DNA from: Portulaca oleracea
Lineage: Eukaryota; Streptophyta; Magnoliopsida; Caryophyllales; Portulacaceae
Assembly (NCBI GenBank): GCA_029582165.1
Contig: CM055885.1
Location: 10,662,729-10,726,728, forward strand
Direction: 5' to 3'
DNA length: 64,000 nt
Shown here: in pieces, positions 54,334 through 64,000 of the stretch
How positions within the stretch are numbered: the first letter of the stretch is position 1
Layout of the letters: the number at the start of each line of letters is the position of its first letter
The notes under the pieces: generated by a model
Database searches by the model: none
What the model saw: only the letters and a program-made list of their open reading frames with translations
Told to the model about the DNA's origin: nothing
Translations under genes and position numbers: made by a program

Positions 54334-57300
54334 ATGGAAGCGGTTCCCTCTGACCTCATTGTTCAGTCTTGGAACCACACTTGGTTTTACCGTTCTCGTG
54401 GCAAGGTAACCCTTAAACTTTCCTTTTGTACTTAGTTTAGCGTAAAAATGAGCAAGCATGAATTTATTTTTCATATCTTGTCGATTTTAGCTATTTTAAG
54501 TATACATGTTAGGACGTTGAGTCACCCATTTATTTCTGCATTTTGACCGAAAAACGCACTTGCAAATCGTAAAATGGACCGAAAAGTTTTCAACGATCGG
54601 CCCACAAATAAAACCTAGGCGTGTTTTACACGCTTTCTGGCCCGTCTGTCCAAGTAGCGGCTCACTAGAGAAGATAAAACCCAGGCAGGTTTTATTTCGG
54701 TCTGCTGGGCCGACGCGCTTCTTGGGCCGAATGCAAAGGCCTGGCGGCGTGTGTTTTTGTTTTGGTTTTGCTGGGCCGACTCGGGCCGAAGTTCTTGGGT
54801 TCGCTGGACCGCTTCATGGGCCGAGACTGTGAGCCCAGTGTTCGTGCTGGGTCCAGTTAGGGTCCATGAAGTTTGGCCCAAAATGCCAACTGAGCCCCCA
54901 TTTTCTGAAAATTTTTTTGCCCATCGTATTTTAGGAGGATAACCTGAAAACTCCCCGCGTTCTAAAAGAGCCCCTTAAAGTAGCTAAATCCATCCCTGGA
55001 GACTTTGTCCGTGATACTTTGACTGCGGCGGGCTTCATGCCTTTCTGGAAATGCCTGGAGGCTTGGATGACGCGGACGTTCCGTATCATAAGTCGAGCGA
55101 TGGCCGAGAGGTTGAGGGATTCAACTAACTTGTTTCACTTTCCTGTGGGTGAGATGACGGTCACGCCCAAAGATTTTGTCATGATTACCGGTCTTCCTTG
55201 AGGTGGGCAGGACGTGGTCTTTGATGCGGAGCTCGCTCCAGTAGTTCTGGACTTGTTGGCTCCAGTGTCTGCGCGTTTGGGTCAATGGCAAGGTCTCCCC
55301 AACCTCGCTTATAAGCACTTTGAATTGGCCATTCGCGATGCAAGTTTCCAAATTTTGCCTGTAGAGCAGCGCCACTTCATTTTCTTGGCGTACATTATTT
55401 CTGCTACCCTCTTTCCCAACCATGGGGACAATATATCACTAACGTGGTTTCAGAACCTTCTCTACTTCGATAATATTCGAAACCTGAACTGGGGCAAGGC
55501 GTCCTATTCAAACTTCATCCACTGGCTTCGTCGTGGCGTCCGGCTTTTGCAGGATGCGGACCCGGTCTACCTTCATGCGGCATAGACTCGTTACTAGTAT
55601 GGTCATTCCTTGTGGAAGGTGCTCGAGGTATGTGCTCAAACCTTTTCTTTTCATTGTTGTTCATCTTTTCTTCCTTATTTAACATCATGTTCATGCAGTC
55701 ATGGGCGTATCAGTACATCTTGGCCCTGGGCATCCGTTCAAAGAAGAATAAGACGGCACTACCAATAACGCCGACTACCGAGGGCATTCACGACAAGAAG
55801 TATAAATTGGGGTGCCTTGACCTCATTTGCAGCATTTTGGATAACTTGAGACACGTATCTCTTCATGCCCAACATCCTTCTTCTATTTTCCTCTACATGT
55901 CATCCTCATATGCTTTTTTCTCTTGCAGGATCAAGTGAATTGGCGTCCCTAGGTCGATTTTGATGTCTGAGGGTTACCCCAACCTTTGGATCTGGTGGAG
56001 CATGACACCCATCTTCGCCTTTTGGTTGAAGGGCCTTATGGTTATGTGTGGTATTTGGGGGAGAGAGCCTCGAGGCAAATCTTGGGAGGTTATCCTGGTC
56101 TCATTCCTCTAGACCCTCCGGCACATATGTTTGAGCCATGGCGGGTTGACCCGGGTGTTCTGGGAGATCTGGTTTGAGGCCGGGATTTTAACAACTTCGT
56201 GCATAACGTTCCACAGGAGCAATTCAACGAAGAGTTCCAGCGTTATCTTAGCCGTTTAGCTCCCCGAGTGGTATGTATCTTCCTCCCTTGTCCTTATTAT
56301 GTTTTGGTTGATTTCTGACCAGAGAATCTTCAGCTGGGGCCCTATGCTAAGGCCGCTGAGGTGGAGGATCCACCAAAGAGACGAAAGATCGGCGGCTTCT
56401 TGGACGTGGAGAACAGCAGCGAGTGTTCCACACTTCAAGTGTTTGATCGTAAACCGGTAATTCTTCATTTTATGTTGCTTCCTTTCCTTATCCCACATGC
56501 TACTTATGGATAACCCCTGTCTTGCTATCTTTCAGCCGAGATGGGCTTTCCTCCGACAACTGACTAAGGAGTGGAGCACCATGAGGAAGCATATTGATCG
56601 GGCATTCACCGGCTTAGGTAGATATCGAGGTGATACCGCCGGAAGAGCTGATATGGAGGCTGATGCGGAGTCTGTTCCCAGAGAACCACCTCGACATTCT
56701 AGTGCAGGTGCTCCTCGCACGGAGCCCCCACGCCGCTCTCCGGTAGGGGAATATTCTTCTCGAGGTCGATCTCGGGAGGAAATCGGTGGTTCTTCTCGTC
56801 CTCCTCTAGCAGTTGTGCCAGAGGATCGAAGCAAAGGCGTTCTGGTCGAGAATCAACACTCAACTGGATCTCATCGTAGCAGGTCCGGTAGTAGAGATCG
56901 CCGTCCTCCGAGTATGGAAGAGGACATGGCTCAGATGTCCTTGGAGGAGCCACTTGGTCATGGAGGGTCGTATCACAGTGCAGGATATGGTGGTGATACT
57001 CAGCCCCATTCCTACTGGGTGGAGGATGCTTCCGAGTCAAGCGCCACATGCCGGCCTTCTCATTCTCGCCGTACTCCAGCTTTAGTGCGCTCTGCTCGTC
57101 GAGGTCGGGAGATAATGGTGAGGGACCGTGACTCAGGTGCATCCGTTGGGTATCCCGGCAGTCAGGCCCTAGCGGATGACGCTACTTCACGTCCTGCACC
57201 CTATGCTGCTTCCTCTTTTGGTTCCGGTTCTAGTGGGTGGCCTGTCCTTGCTCTTGGGATGGGTCCGTCATGGCCCATGGGTTCTCAAGAGTGGTCTGTG

Positions 57301-57636
57301 CCTTAACACTCTTGGCTGGGAGGATCCACTTCTTCTGGTTGGCCAACCCTTGGCTGTGGAACTGGTCCTATATGGCCTACTCCGTCTGTTGAGTGGCAGG
57401 TTCCCGATCATTCCTGGTTGGCTGCTTCACAGGAGCACTCTGTGTCTTCGCCATCAAGCGTACATCTTTCAAGAGAGCCCCTGTCCGGCCCATCGCCTCC
57501 TGGGCAGACTGCTCCTGGTCCTGATTATTACTCCTGGGATACCTATTTTGGCACGGCCGATACTTCCAACACGAGAGCTTCAAATGCAGGTGGCAACTTG
57601 GCAGAGGACATCGGCGATTCAGGCTCCCTGTGGTGA
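54334..57636 (+). pseudogene. Plant mobile domain (PMD) gene, antisense to Tat pol
   Basis: Six exons can be proposed with GT-AG introns, all phase 0: 54334-54405, 54935-55627, 55699-55854, 55929-56270, 56334-56456 and 56536-57636. Exons 2-4 carry the PMD-type domain: MTRTFRIISRAMAERLRDST, FHFPVGEMTVTPKDFVMITG, LYFDNIRNLNWGKASYSNF. Exon 5 has a basic PPKRRKIGG that could be a nuclear signal. Exon 6 is low-complexity Ser/Arg/Pro with Ser-Trp-Pro repeats. Stops interrupt it at 55199, 55583, 55598, 55950, 55965, 56175 and 57304. PMD proteins occur in plant hosts and in transposons; here the gene runs opposite to pol, and palindromes typical of the element flank and enter it (two are in intron 1, 54609 and 54674). 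Confidence 0.72.
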
Positions 57637-58032
57637 TAACAAAACATGCAATGCAATGCAAGAACCCCTTTTTTTTAATTTTATTACGCAAGACTCTTTG
57701 TAATATATATTTTTTAGACTCTTTGTGTTGATGCAAGACTTGATGTATGCACGACTTTGACGCTTTATTAATGCAATTTTTGAATGATTTTCTACATGAT
57801 GGGATTAATCCCAATTAATCCCGCTTCCCCAAAAAGAAAAGAAAATAAAAAAGAACCAAAACTTAAGTGTCGGAGATAACTCGAGCAAAAATTTCAGAAC
57901 CAAGCGTCATTGGGTCGATAACAAAGCCCGAGACATCCAAAATACAAAAATGGGCCGGTTGAAACCAAAGAAAAGAGCCCCAAATAAAACAAGCTAATGG
58001 GCCGCGACGAGTGAAAAACTAGGCCTGGGCCA

Positions 58033-58136
58033 CTTAAAACCTAGGCGGGTTTTAAGGAGCTGAAGGGGGCGGGCCTGGGCTGGCTGAGGCATGCGCGCGT
58101 GGCCTGTCGAAGTTAAAACCAAGGCGGGTTTTAACT
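58033..58136. promoter_or_regulatory. Palindrome pair upstream of the DUF7745-like gene
   Basis: 58033-58056 is flanked by CTT and AAG, 58111-58136 by AGTT and AACT, around the core AAAACC-AGGCGGGTTTT. They are 78 bp apart and 116 bp from the TATA box. Confidence 0.88.
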
Positions 58137-58251
58137 ATTTTTTCCTTTTTTTCTAGCCATTAAAGAATGGCTTAAATCATGGGATGTGATGGCAACGGCT
58201 ACATGATCACTTGCTGACCGATTTAATCCATTTTGATCATGGATGAAGGTG

Positions 58252-58259
58252 TATAAATA
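58252..58259 (+). promoter_or_regulatory. TATA box of the DUF7745-like gene
   Basis: TATAAATA, downstream of two palindromes and about 95 bp before the proposed start. Confidence 0.65.
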
Positions 58260-58353
58260 CCTTGTCCCTATGCATATGGTCATCACTCATCCTCTTCACT
58301 TTGCATCCTTCATCGAAAATTCTCCAAAATCACGAAAAGTCCTCCTAACTCTC

Positions 58354-59728
58354 ATGGCTTTTGAGAAGAAGCTCGCTACTTGGATGAGCACCTTGTCTAG
58401 AGAAGAGAAGAAAGAACTCAGGAGATATAACTTGACGAGCTTGCTGAGCCTCCGACAAGTGAGAGTCAACAACGACTTCCTCCGAGCGGCAGAGACTTTT
58501 TGGGATCCGAAGATGCACGTTTTCCGCTTTTCATTGAAGGAGTTATGTCCGCTTCCTGAAGAGTGGTCTTCTATTCTCGGGACCAATCACTTCGCACGTC
58601 CGACGTCACCTCCAATATCTACCGAAGACGCTAAATAATACAAGGAGCTGCTATGCCTTCCATCCCAGGTCATAAGAAGCACACTTTTCGACGATAAGGT
58701 ACATTTCCAAACTATCGTCGAATACTTTCAATCTCCTGATACTTTGGAATATGGTCCGATTATACGAGTGCGAGCACTCGTATTATGTCTCCTTGGAGAA
58801 TTCTGCTTCTACCACGGTGGGCGAAGAACCGGGTCGACGGGCCTAATCCAGATTGTTGAGGACATGGCTCGAGGCTATAACCCAGTGTCGTTGATGCTAG
58901 CGGAAACTATGACGGGTTTGGACGATCCGAATCCAGAACATGAACTTCGTGGGAGCCCTCAACTTCTTCAGGTACATTTTCTCCTTCCTTTCTTTTTGTA
59001 TTTTCAGCCCACCTACTGTCTGTAAAACCTAGGCGGGTTTTAGGCATTTTTTTTTTAGTTAGTTTGGGAATAATTGGTATGCAATTGTAACCCCTGCTAA
59101 CTTTTATGGGAAAATCTGGCTAATGGAGCATTTGGGCCTCATCGAGGAGCCTCGAACTTCCTCGGCACTTGCGAATTATTGTCAAAGGAAGCACAAGTAT
59201 ACTGACCGTCAATCAGTAACGGAATGGATCGCCTTTCTGAAGGAGTCTCGCGATATCACTTGGTGGATCGAATGGTGGCACATTCCTGAATATGTGACTA
59301 GCGATTTCCGCAACGCCTATGTGTGCATCGCTAGTTTGACGCATATGACTTTCTACTTCCCGAAGCGGGTATGGCGACGGATGGGCCGCAAACAAACCAT
59401 CCCCGAGCGGTTGTGTGAAGCCCCCGAGCAATTGAAGCTGCGTGGCTCGGTAATAGAATCTTGGCTGAAGTACAGGGCAAGAAGGCCGACTCTTAAGGCT
59501 CCATCAAAGGCACATGCATCACAGATGGCTGACGCTAGATATCACGGATGGCTAATTGCGGCCGTCGAGTCTCGCCGTGCTGGAGAGGCGAGAAGGAGGC
59601 AAACATCCGTGAAAGAGAGACTGGGTCTTCGTTCAACAATAAAGGATCTTCTTGGTGCGAAGGTGACAGCAAAAGACTGGCTTAGTCCGAGGGTAGAGAC
59701 ACGGAAACCACATAAGCGAGCCTATTAG
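58354..59728 (+). pseudogene. DUF7745-like gene, antisense to Tat pol
   Basis: The proposed start is MAFEKKLATWMSTLS. Exon 1 (58354-58971) has FWDPKMHVFRFSLKELCPLP and EYGPIIRVRALVLCLLGEF, broken by one stop at 58636-58638. A GT donor follows at 58972. Exon 2 (about 59114-59728) starts IWLMEHLGLIEE and has ITWWIEWWHIPEYVTS and FPKRVWRRMGRKQTIPERL. The acceptor AG is missing (AA instead), so splicing is probably lost. The order of motifs resembles the uncharacterised DUF7745-type proteins common in plant retroelements; the name is from memory. The C-terminus is basic. A further palindrome lies in the intron (59023-59042). Confidence 0.6.
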
Positions 59729-60057
59729 CCTGAAGACAAAGAGATGAACCCAAATGAGCCTAGAGACATGGAGATTGGCCATGAGACCATTAGCGAAGTA
59801 GATAAGGTCAAAAAAGATTAGAAGATGGATGGAAGTGAAGGAACTAAACTGCTTTGCCAGAATAAACTTTTATTTAATTACGCCTTTTGAATTTTCTTAT
59901 TTACAAGTAGTGTACTTGCATTTTAATCATTAATAAAAGAAGAAATATTGTTTACAATTATTTTGCTCTTGCAAACTTTATTTTTCCTTCTTTTTATAAG
60001 CATATATTGAATATTCACCAAGTGTCTAAAAATTGGTTTTCCAGTTGCTTGGCTATA

Positions 60058-61439
60058 TTAAACATAATATCGCTTGAGCTGATCCAAATTTGTTGGCTGA
60101 ATCATATCTTCTCCATCCATAGTGGCAAGCCGAGCCGCTCCTCCTGATAAAACTTCTTTAATCATAGAAGGACCTTTCCAATTAGGTGCAAATTTCCCCT
60201 TGGGTCTTGTATGGGTGCCCTCATTTCCTTAAGCACCAAATCACCTTCTTGAAGTGAATGACTTTTCACCTTCTTATTAAAAGCACGAGTGATCCTACTT
60301 TGATACACCTGAACATTATGTAACGCCCTTAATCACCTCTCATCCATCAACATTAACTCCTCGAACCTTGCCCTAGCCCATTCTGCTTCTGGCAATTGGC
60401 CTTCTGCCACTATTCTTAATGAAGGGATTGCTAATTCAATCGGCGGGACTGCTTCCATCCCATACACTAATGAATATAGTGTTGCTCCTGTGGCAGTTCG
60501 TATAGAGGTTCGGTATCCCCATAAGGCGAATGCCAACTTGTTAGGCCAATCTTTGTAAGTAACGACCATCTTCTTGATGATTCCTGCCACTGTTTTATTG
60601 GTCGCTTCTACAGCTCCGTTAGCTTGAGGTCGATATGGTGAGGACCGGTGATGCCTAATTTTGTAAATGGTGAGCAAAACCTCCACTTATTTTCGAAAGT
60701 GACTCCCATTATCACTGATGATCTCATAAGGCACTCCATATCGGCATATGATGTTCTGAAGGATGAATTTGGCCACTTGTTTGGATGTGAGTTTGGCAAA
60801 AGAGGCTGCCTCTACCCACTTAGTGAAGTAATCAATAGCGACCAAAATGTATTCATGTCCTCCTGTTCCGTTTGGGTGTATTTTGCCAATGATGTCAATA
60901 GCCCATATCGAGAATGGCCACGGAGATGTCAATGTAGTCAAATACGAAGGAGGTTGATGCTACAAATTGGCATACTCCTGACATTTGTGGCATCTTCGAA
61001 CAAAATACAAGCAATCTGCCTCCATAGTGGACCAATAGTAACCAGCCCTTTGAATCTTCTTCGCTAGCATGCGCCCATTCATGTGAGGCCCACACTCTCC
61101 TCCATGCAAAATAGCCATAACTTCCTTTGCACTTTTAGCATCGATACACAACAAATTGATGCCTGTAGGTGACTTCTTGTACAAACGATCTAGGATTAAA
61201 CAGTATTGTGTTGCTAGAGACCTGATCGCCCGCTGTCCGCGAGCATATAACTCAGCTGGATATTCTCCCTTCCGAAGAAAATTGTATATGTCAAGAAACC
61301 ATTCCTCAGTCTCCTCTTCTTGTGTTTCCATGGCGCAGACATATGCTGGCTCAGATTGCCGCTCTACTATTATTGGTAGCTGGAGCGTGCTTGATGGGAT
61401 TGATATCATTGAAGATAACTTGGCCAGAGCGTCGGCCAA
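60058..61439 (-). pseudogene. pol: Tat integrase
   Basis: Read on the minus strand, the zinc-binding part has HGGECGPHMNGRML and CHKCQEYANL. The core has D in FSIWAIDIIGKIHP, D in [12 protein letters not shown] and E in ANGAVEATNKTV. After a frame change near 60330 the C-terminus reads KFAPNWKGPSMIKEVLSGGA and ends at 60058. Stops follow DNGSHFRK (near 60685) and ELMLMDER (60333). Confidence 0.88.
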
Positions 61440-62264
61440 TTCATTGTGATCCCTAGAAAGGTATTGGAAGCTAATTTACTCAAACTGGTCAGCAAGTCCC
61501 AAGAGCTTCTGCTGATAAGCCAAGAGGCACTCACTTCAAACCTTCCATGCATTCTTAGCCTGATTGATGATGAGGCTAGAGTCTCCAAAGACCTTTATGT
61601 GACGTATGCCCAAAGCCAAGGCAGCTTGTAGACCCTTGATGCATGCTTCATATTCTGCAGCGTTGTTAATAGCATCAATGTCCAACTTTATAGATACAAG
61701 GACGTGTGCCCCTTCTGGAGATATTAATAGGACTCCTAGTCCGCAACCCATTTGGTTAGAAGTTCCATAAAAATACATTTCCCACGTAATTTCATCAGTG
61801 AAGAATACGTCTTCGTCTGGGAATTCCAAGTGAGTGCTTGGAGGTTCCTGTGATGGTGAAGCAGCCAAGAAATCTGAAACAACTCGCCCTTTGATGGATT
61901 TCTGTGGTAAATATTGAAGATTGAACTTTGAAAGCATGACTACCCATCGGGCGATGCGGTTGTTGATGGTTGGCTGCTCCATGATGAATTTGATGGGATT
62001 GTTCTCAGCTATGCCATATATGGTATGCGAAAGCATGTAATGCCTTAACTTCTTGGTGGCCCATACTAATGCGAGAGCCATTTTCTCTATGTCTGCATAT
62101 CGACTTTCGTAGTCTAGGAACTTCTTGCTCAAGTAGTAGATGGCACTCTCTTGACCTTTTACCTTTTGAGCCAGCATAGCCCCCATTGCGGAGCTGGTCA
62201 CTGTAAGGTAAAGGAGTAGAGGCTCATTTGGTACTGACGGCATTAGGACTGAAGGATATTGCAA
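61440..62264 (-). pseudogene. pol: Tat RNase H and second (archaeal-type) RNase H
   Basis: The first RNase H has LLLYLTVTSSAMGAMLAQ and ALALVWATKKLRHYM, ending VVSDFLA. The second begins DEITWEMYFYGTSNQMGCG and continues with NNAAEYEACIKGLQAAL and VFGDSSLIINQ. This second domain is characteristic of Tat elements. Its first catalytic Asp, normally FDG, is Tyr here, and a stop at about 61534 precedes ELADALAKL. Confidence 0.85.
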
Positions 62265-62336
62265 ATATTCCTTGATCTTATCAAAGGCAGCTTGACATTG
62301 ATCGTCCCATTCTACTTTACTTCCTTTCTTCAGTTT

Positions 62337-62982
62337 CTAAAACAAAGGTTTACAAGTCATTGTGAGTTTTGAGATGAACCTGCTGATATATTGAACTCGT
62401 CCTAAGAAACCTCTTATCTCCTTTTCTGTCTTGGGCGATTGTAACTCCTGGATAACCTTTATCTTTGAAGGATCAACTTCAATGCCCCGTTGGCTGACCA
62501 CATAGCCTAGCAGCTTCCCAGAGGTAACACCGAAGGTGCACTTTGCTGGATTGAGCCGCATCTTGTATTTGCGAAGTCGCAGAAAGAACTTACGGAGGTT
62601 AGGAATATTCTCCTCCCTTGTCTTGGACTTAACAACCATGTCATCCGCATAAACTTCTACTTCTATGTGCATCATGTCATGAAGCAGAGTGTTGGCCATC
62701 CTTTGGTAGGTTGCGCCGGCATTTTTGAGACCGAAAGGCATGACCACATAGCAATACATTCCCCATGGTGTGGTGAAGGAGGTCTTCTCCATATCTTCTT
62801 CTGCCATTTTTATTTGATTGTAACCGGCATATCCGTCCACAAAGGATAAATAAGAGCTCATGTCCGCAAGTGTTATCCACCAATACGTTGATGTGTGGTA
62901 ATGGGAAACTATCCTTGGGACTGGCTTTGTTAAGGTCTCGAAAGTCTACACACATACACACTTTCCCATCCTTCTTGGGCAT
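62337..62982 (-). pseudogene. pol: Tat reverse transcriptase
   Basis: The N-terminal part (to about 62860) reads MPKKDGKVCMCVDFRDLNKA and is in another frame from the rest. Then come FVDGYAGYNQIKMAEEDMEK, VMPFGLKNAGATYQRM and the catalytic EVYADDMVVKSK. The thumb ends FLGRVQYISRFISKLT. The damage is one frameshift and a stop at the end. Confidence 0.9.
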
Positions 62983-63012
62983 TGGAACGATATTAGCAAT
63001 CCATTCAGGGTA

Positions 63013-63962
63013 TTAGACTGCTTTGATAAACTTAGCGTTGAGTTGCTTGATCACTTCCTCTTCAAATTTCTTAGCCCATTCAGGCTTGATCCTCCTAGAC
63101 TTCTGTCGACCCGGTTTTGCATTTGGGAGCAAAGGTATAGTGTGCTCTGCAATCTCCTTGTAAATCCCCGGCATGTCCTCATAGAACCATGCGAACACAT
63201 CTACAAATTCTTTGAGGAGCTCTGCGAATGCTACCCGTTCTTCTGCTGTGAGCGAACTTCCTAACTTCAACTCCCAAGGTTGCTCCTCTGTGCCCACATG
63301 TATGGTGATGGAGTCTTCTAACACCGTCACTTTATGCTTATGTTCATTAGAAAATTCTTTTAAGGGTTCATTAAATTCCAGATTGTTGTGGTTTAGGGAA
63401 GAGGGGAAAGAAGAATCAGAGTAAGCAGAAAGGTTCATCTTATTGAATGCAGAAAGGAATACATCGCTAGCAGACTCAAGACCAGACTCACTTGACTCTA
63501 AACCCTTAGGACCTGACTCTATGTCCATAGGAATAGACTCTCTTACAGATAAAACAAAGTTATTCTCCTCAGCATCGACCCACGAGACTGCTTTGACTTC
63601 TTCTTCTTCAGTGATCATGAGACTTAGGTCAAAGCTTGGGTTGGATAATGCAGCAATAAAGATGTCAGCTTTAGACTCTTCTTTGACAACTTCTTGTCCA
63701 AACAGCATGCCAAATATGTTGCTCCCGGCGAGGTGAGTCCATTCCAATGGTAGCTGTTTGTCCCGAGCGGGGACAAAACAGTAGCCATATTGATGGCACA
63801 TTCATTGAAGACTTCTAACCTAGCAACTTGAATTCCCTTGTTCTTCAGGTAGTATGGTTCAGGGAACCCATAGTAAGGGAAGTCATCACCTTCCCTAACA
63901 AACTGCCCATTCAGAGTGAGTGGATAGGGCTTCATTTGGAACAAGGTAGGAAGATTGTCCAT
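63013..63962 (-). pseudogene. pol: Tat polyprotein, region before RT
   Basis: The longer frame (63801-63013) contains a low-complexity Ser/Glu linker followed by EQPWELKLGSSLTAEERVAF, ELLKEFVDVFAWFYEDMPGI and PEWAKKFEEEVIKQLNAKFI, the standard entry to Tat RT. It ends at a TAA just before YPEWIAN. The overlapping frame at 63962-63624 reads a preceding part (FPYYGFPEPYYLKNKGIQVA) and indicates a frameshift near 63780. Protease itself is not visible and is expected beyond the window edge. Confidence 0.8.
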
Positions 63963-64000
63963 CCTCTTCTGCTCAGCTATGGCTATTTTGGCGAGCCTAA

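Larger units (their letters stand above)
57637..58353 (+). other. Spacer and promoter of the DUF7745-like gene
   Basis: No gene. Two palindromes (58033-58056 and 58111-58136) precede a TATA box TATAAATA at 58252-58259, 95 bp before the proposed start codon at 58354. The leader between them has CATCACTCATCCTCTTCAC-like pyrimidine-rich DNA, as in the PMD gene leader. Confidence 0.65.
51520..64000 (-). mobile_element. Tat/Ogre-type Ty3/gypsy element, right end outside window
   Basis: On the minus strand pol (from before 64000 to 60058) is followed by a 7-kb region with two genes in the opposite direction, a purine tract and the 3' LTR (51520-53048). RT (EVYADDMVVKSK) and the second RNase H-like domain fit the Tat lineage. 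The palindrome AAAACCTAGGCGGGTTTT and relatives occur in the LTR and throughout the 3' region, tying all of it to a single element. The 5' LTR, gag and protease lie beyond the window. Confidence 0.85.

Noticed and set aside
56699..57142. 147-codon minus-strand frame in the Tat 3' region
   Set aside because: It is opposite exon 6 of the PMD gene, which shows consistent splicing and frame; the minus frame has no recognisable motif.
54334..59728. PMD and DUF7745-like genes as ordinary host genes
   Set aside because: The element's own palindrome occurs in their promoters and introns as well as in the Tat LTR, and they lie between its pol and 3' LTR; but this remains an inference.

Overview
The window is a plant nuclear genomic segment, probably from a large-genome flowering plant. 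The evidence is wall-to-wall Ty3/gypsy LTR retrotransposons of the Athila, Tekay and Tat/Ogre types, tRNA-Asp and tRNA-iMet primer binding sites, an Au-like SINE, an L1-type LINE, Mutator-like elements and a captured EXO70 fragment. The species cannot be named from the sequence. No intact host gene is visible. Almost every coding region is a decayed element gene, with in-frame stops and frameshifts.

Layout. 1-781: dinucleotide microsatellites and a 187-bp tandem duplication. 782-15204: Athila element A on the minus strand, 14.4 kb, with LTRs, a 5-bp TSD, a perfect tRNA-Asp PBS, broken gag-pol, an extra ORF in the 'env' position, and a 582-bp inverted-repeat insertion in the gag/protease linker. 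15205-16478: host DNA ending in an exon-like piece. 16479-27561: Athila element B on the plus strand, with an 11-kb broken gag-pol and a Tourist-like MITE in its 5' LTR; it appears to split that exon. 28026-29374: long-TIR Mutator-like element with a 10-bp TSD. 29800-34350: fold-back element flanked by TA repeats, with an L1-like LINE (29981-32992, 14-bp TSD) inserted in one arm. 34471-42897: Tekay/Del-like element lacking integrase, with an extra acidic ORF before gag and an Au-like SINE in gag. 42898-45148: inverted LTR of the same family. 45158-46695: Pack-MULE carrying an EXO70 exon fragment. 47584-48939: solo Athila-type LTR with a 5-bp TSD. 51398-51430: Helitron-like 3' end. 51520-64000: Tat/Ogre element on the minus strand, running off the right edge, with LTR, pol and a 7-kb 3' region.

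That 3' region of the Tat element carries two intron-containing genes on the opposite strand to pol. One is a plant mobile domain (PMD) gene with six exons, all joined in phase 0. The other is a DUF7745-like gene. Each has its own TATA box.

The most unusual signal is a set of short palindromes just upstream of promoters. In three Athila-type LTRs they occur as pairs spaced almost exactly 21 bp apart, two DNA helical turns. The palindrome sequence differs between families but the geometry is the same. In element A the same pairs recur every ~77 bp, both in the LTRs and in an internal cluster upstream of the extra ORF. In the Tat element a different palindrome recurs 12 times, in the LTR and upstream of or inside the antisense genes; its outer stem bases change in complementary fashion. 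A testable idea is that the extra ORFs encode proteins that bind these sites. A second strong signal is a colinear set of conserved non-coding blocks at the 3' ends of both Athila elements.
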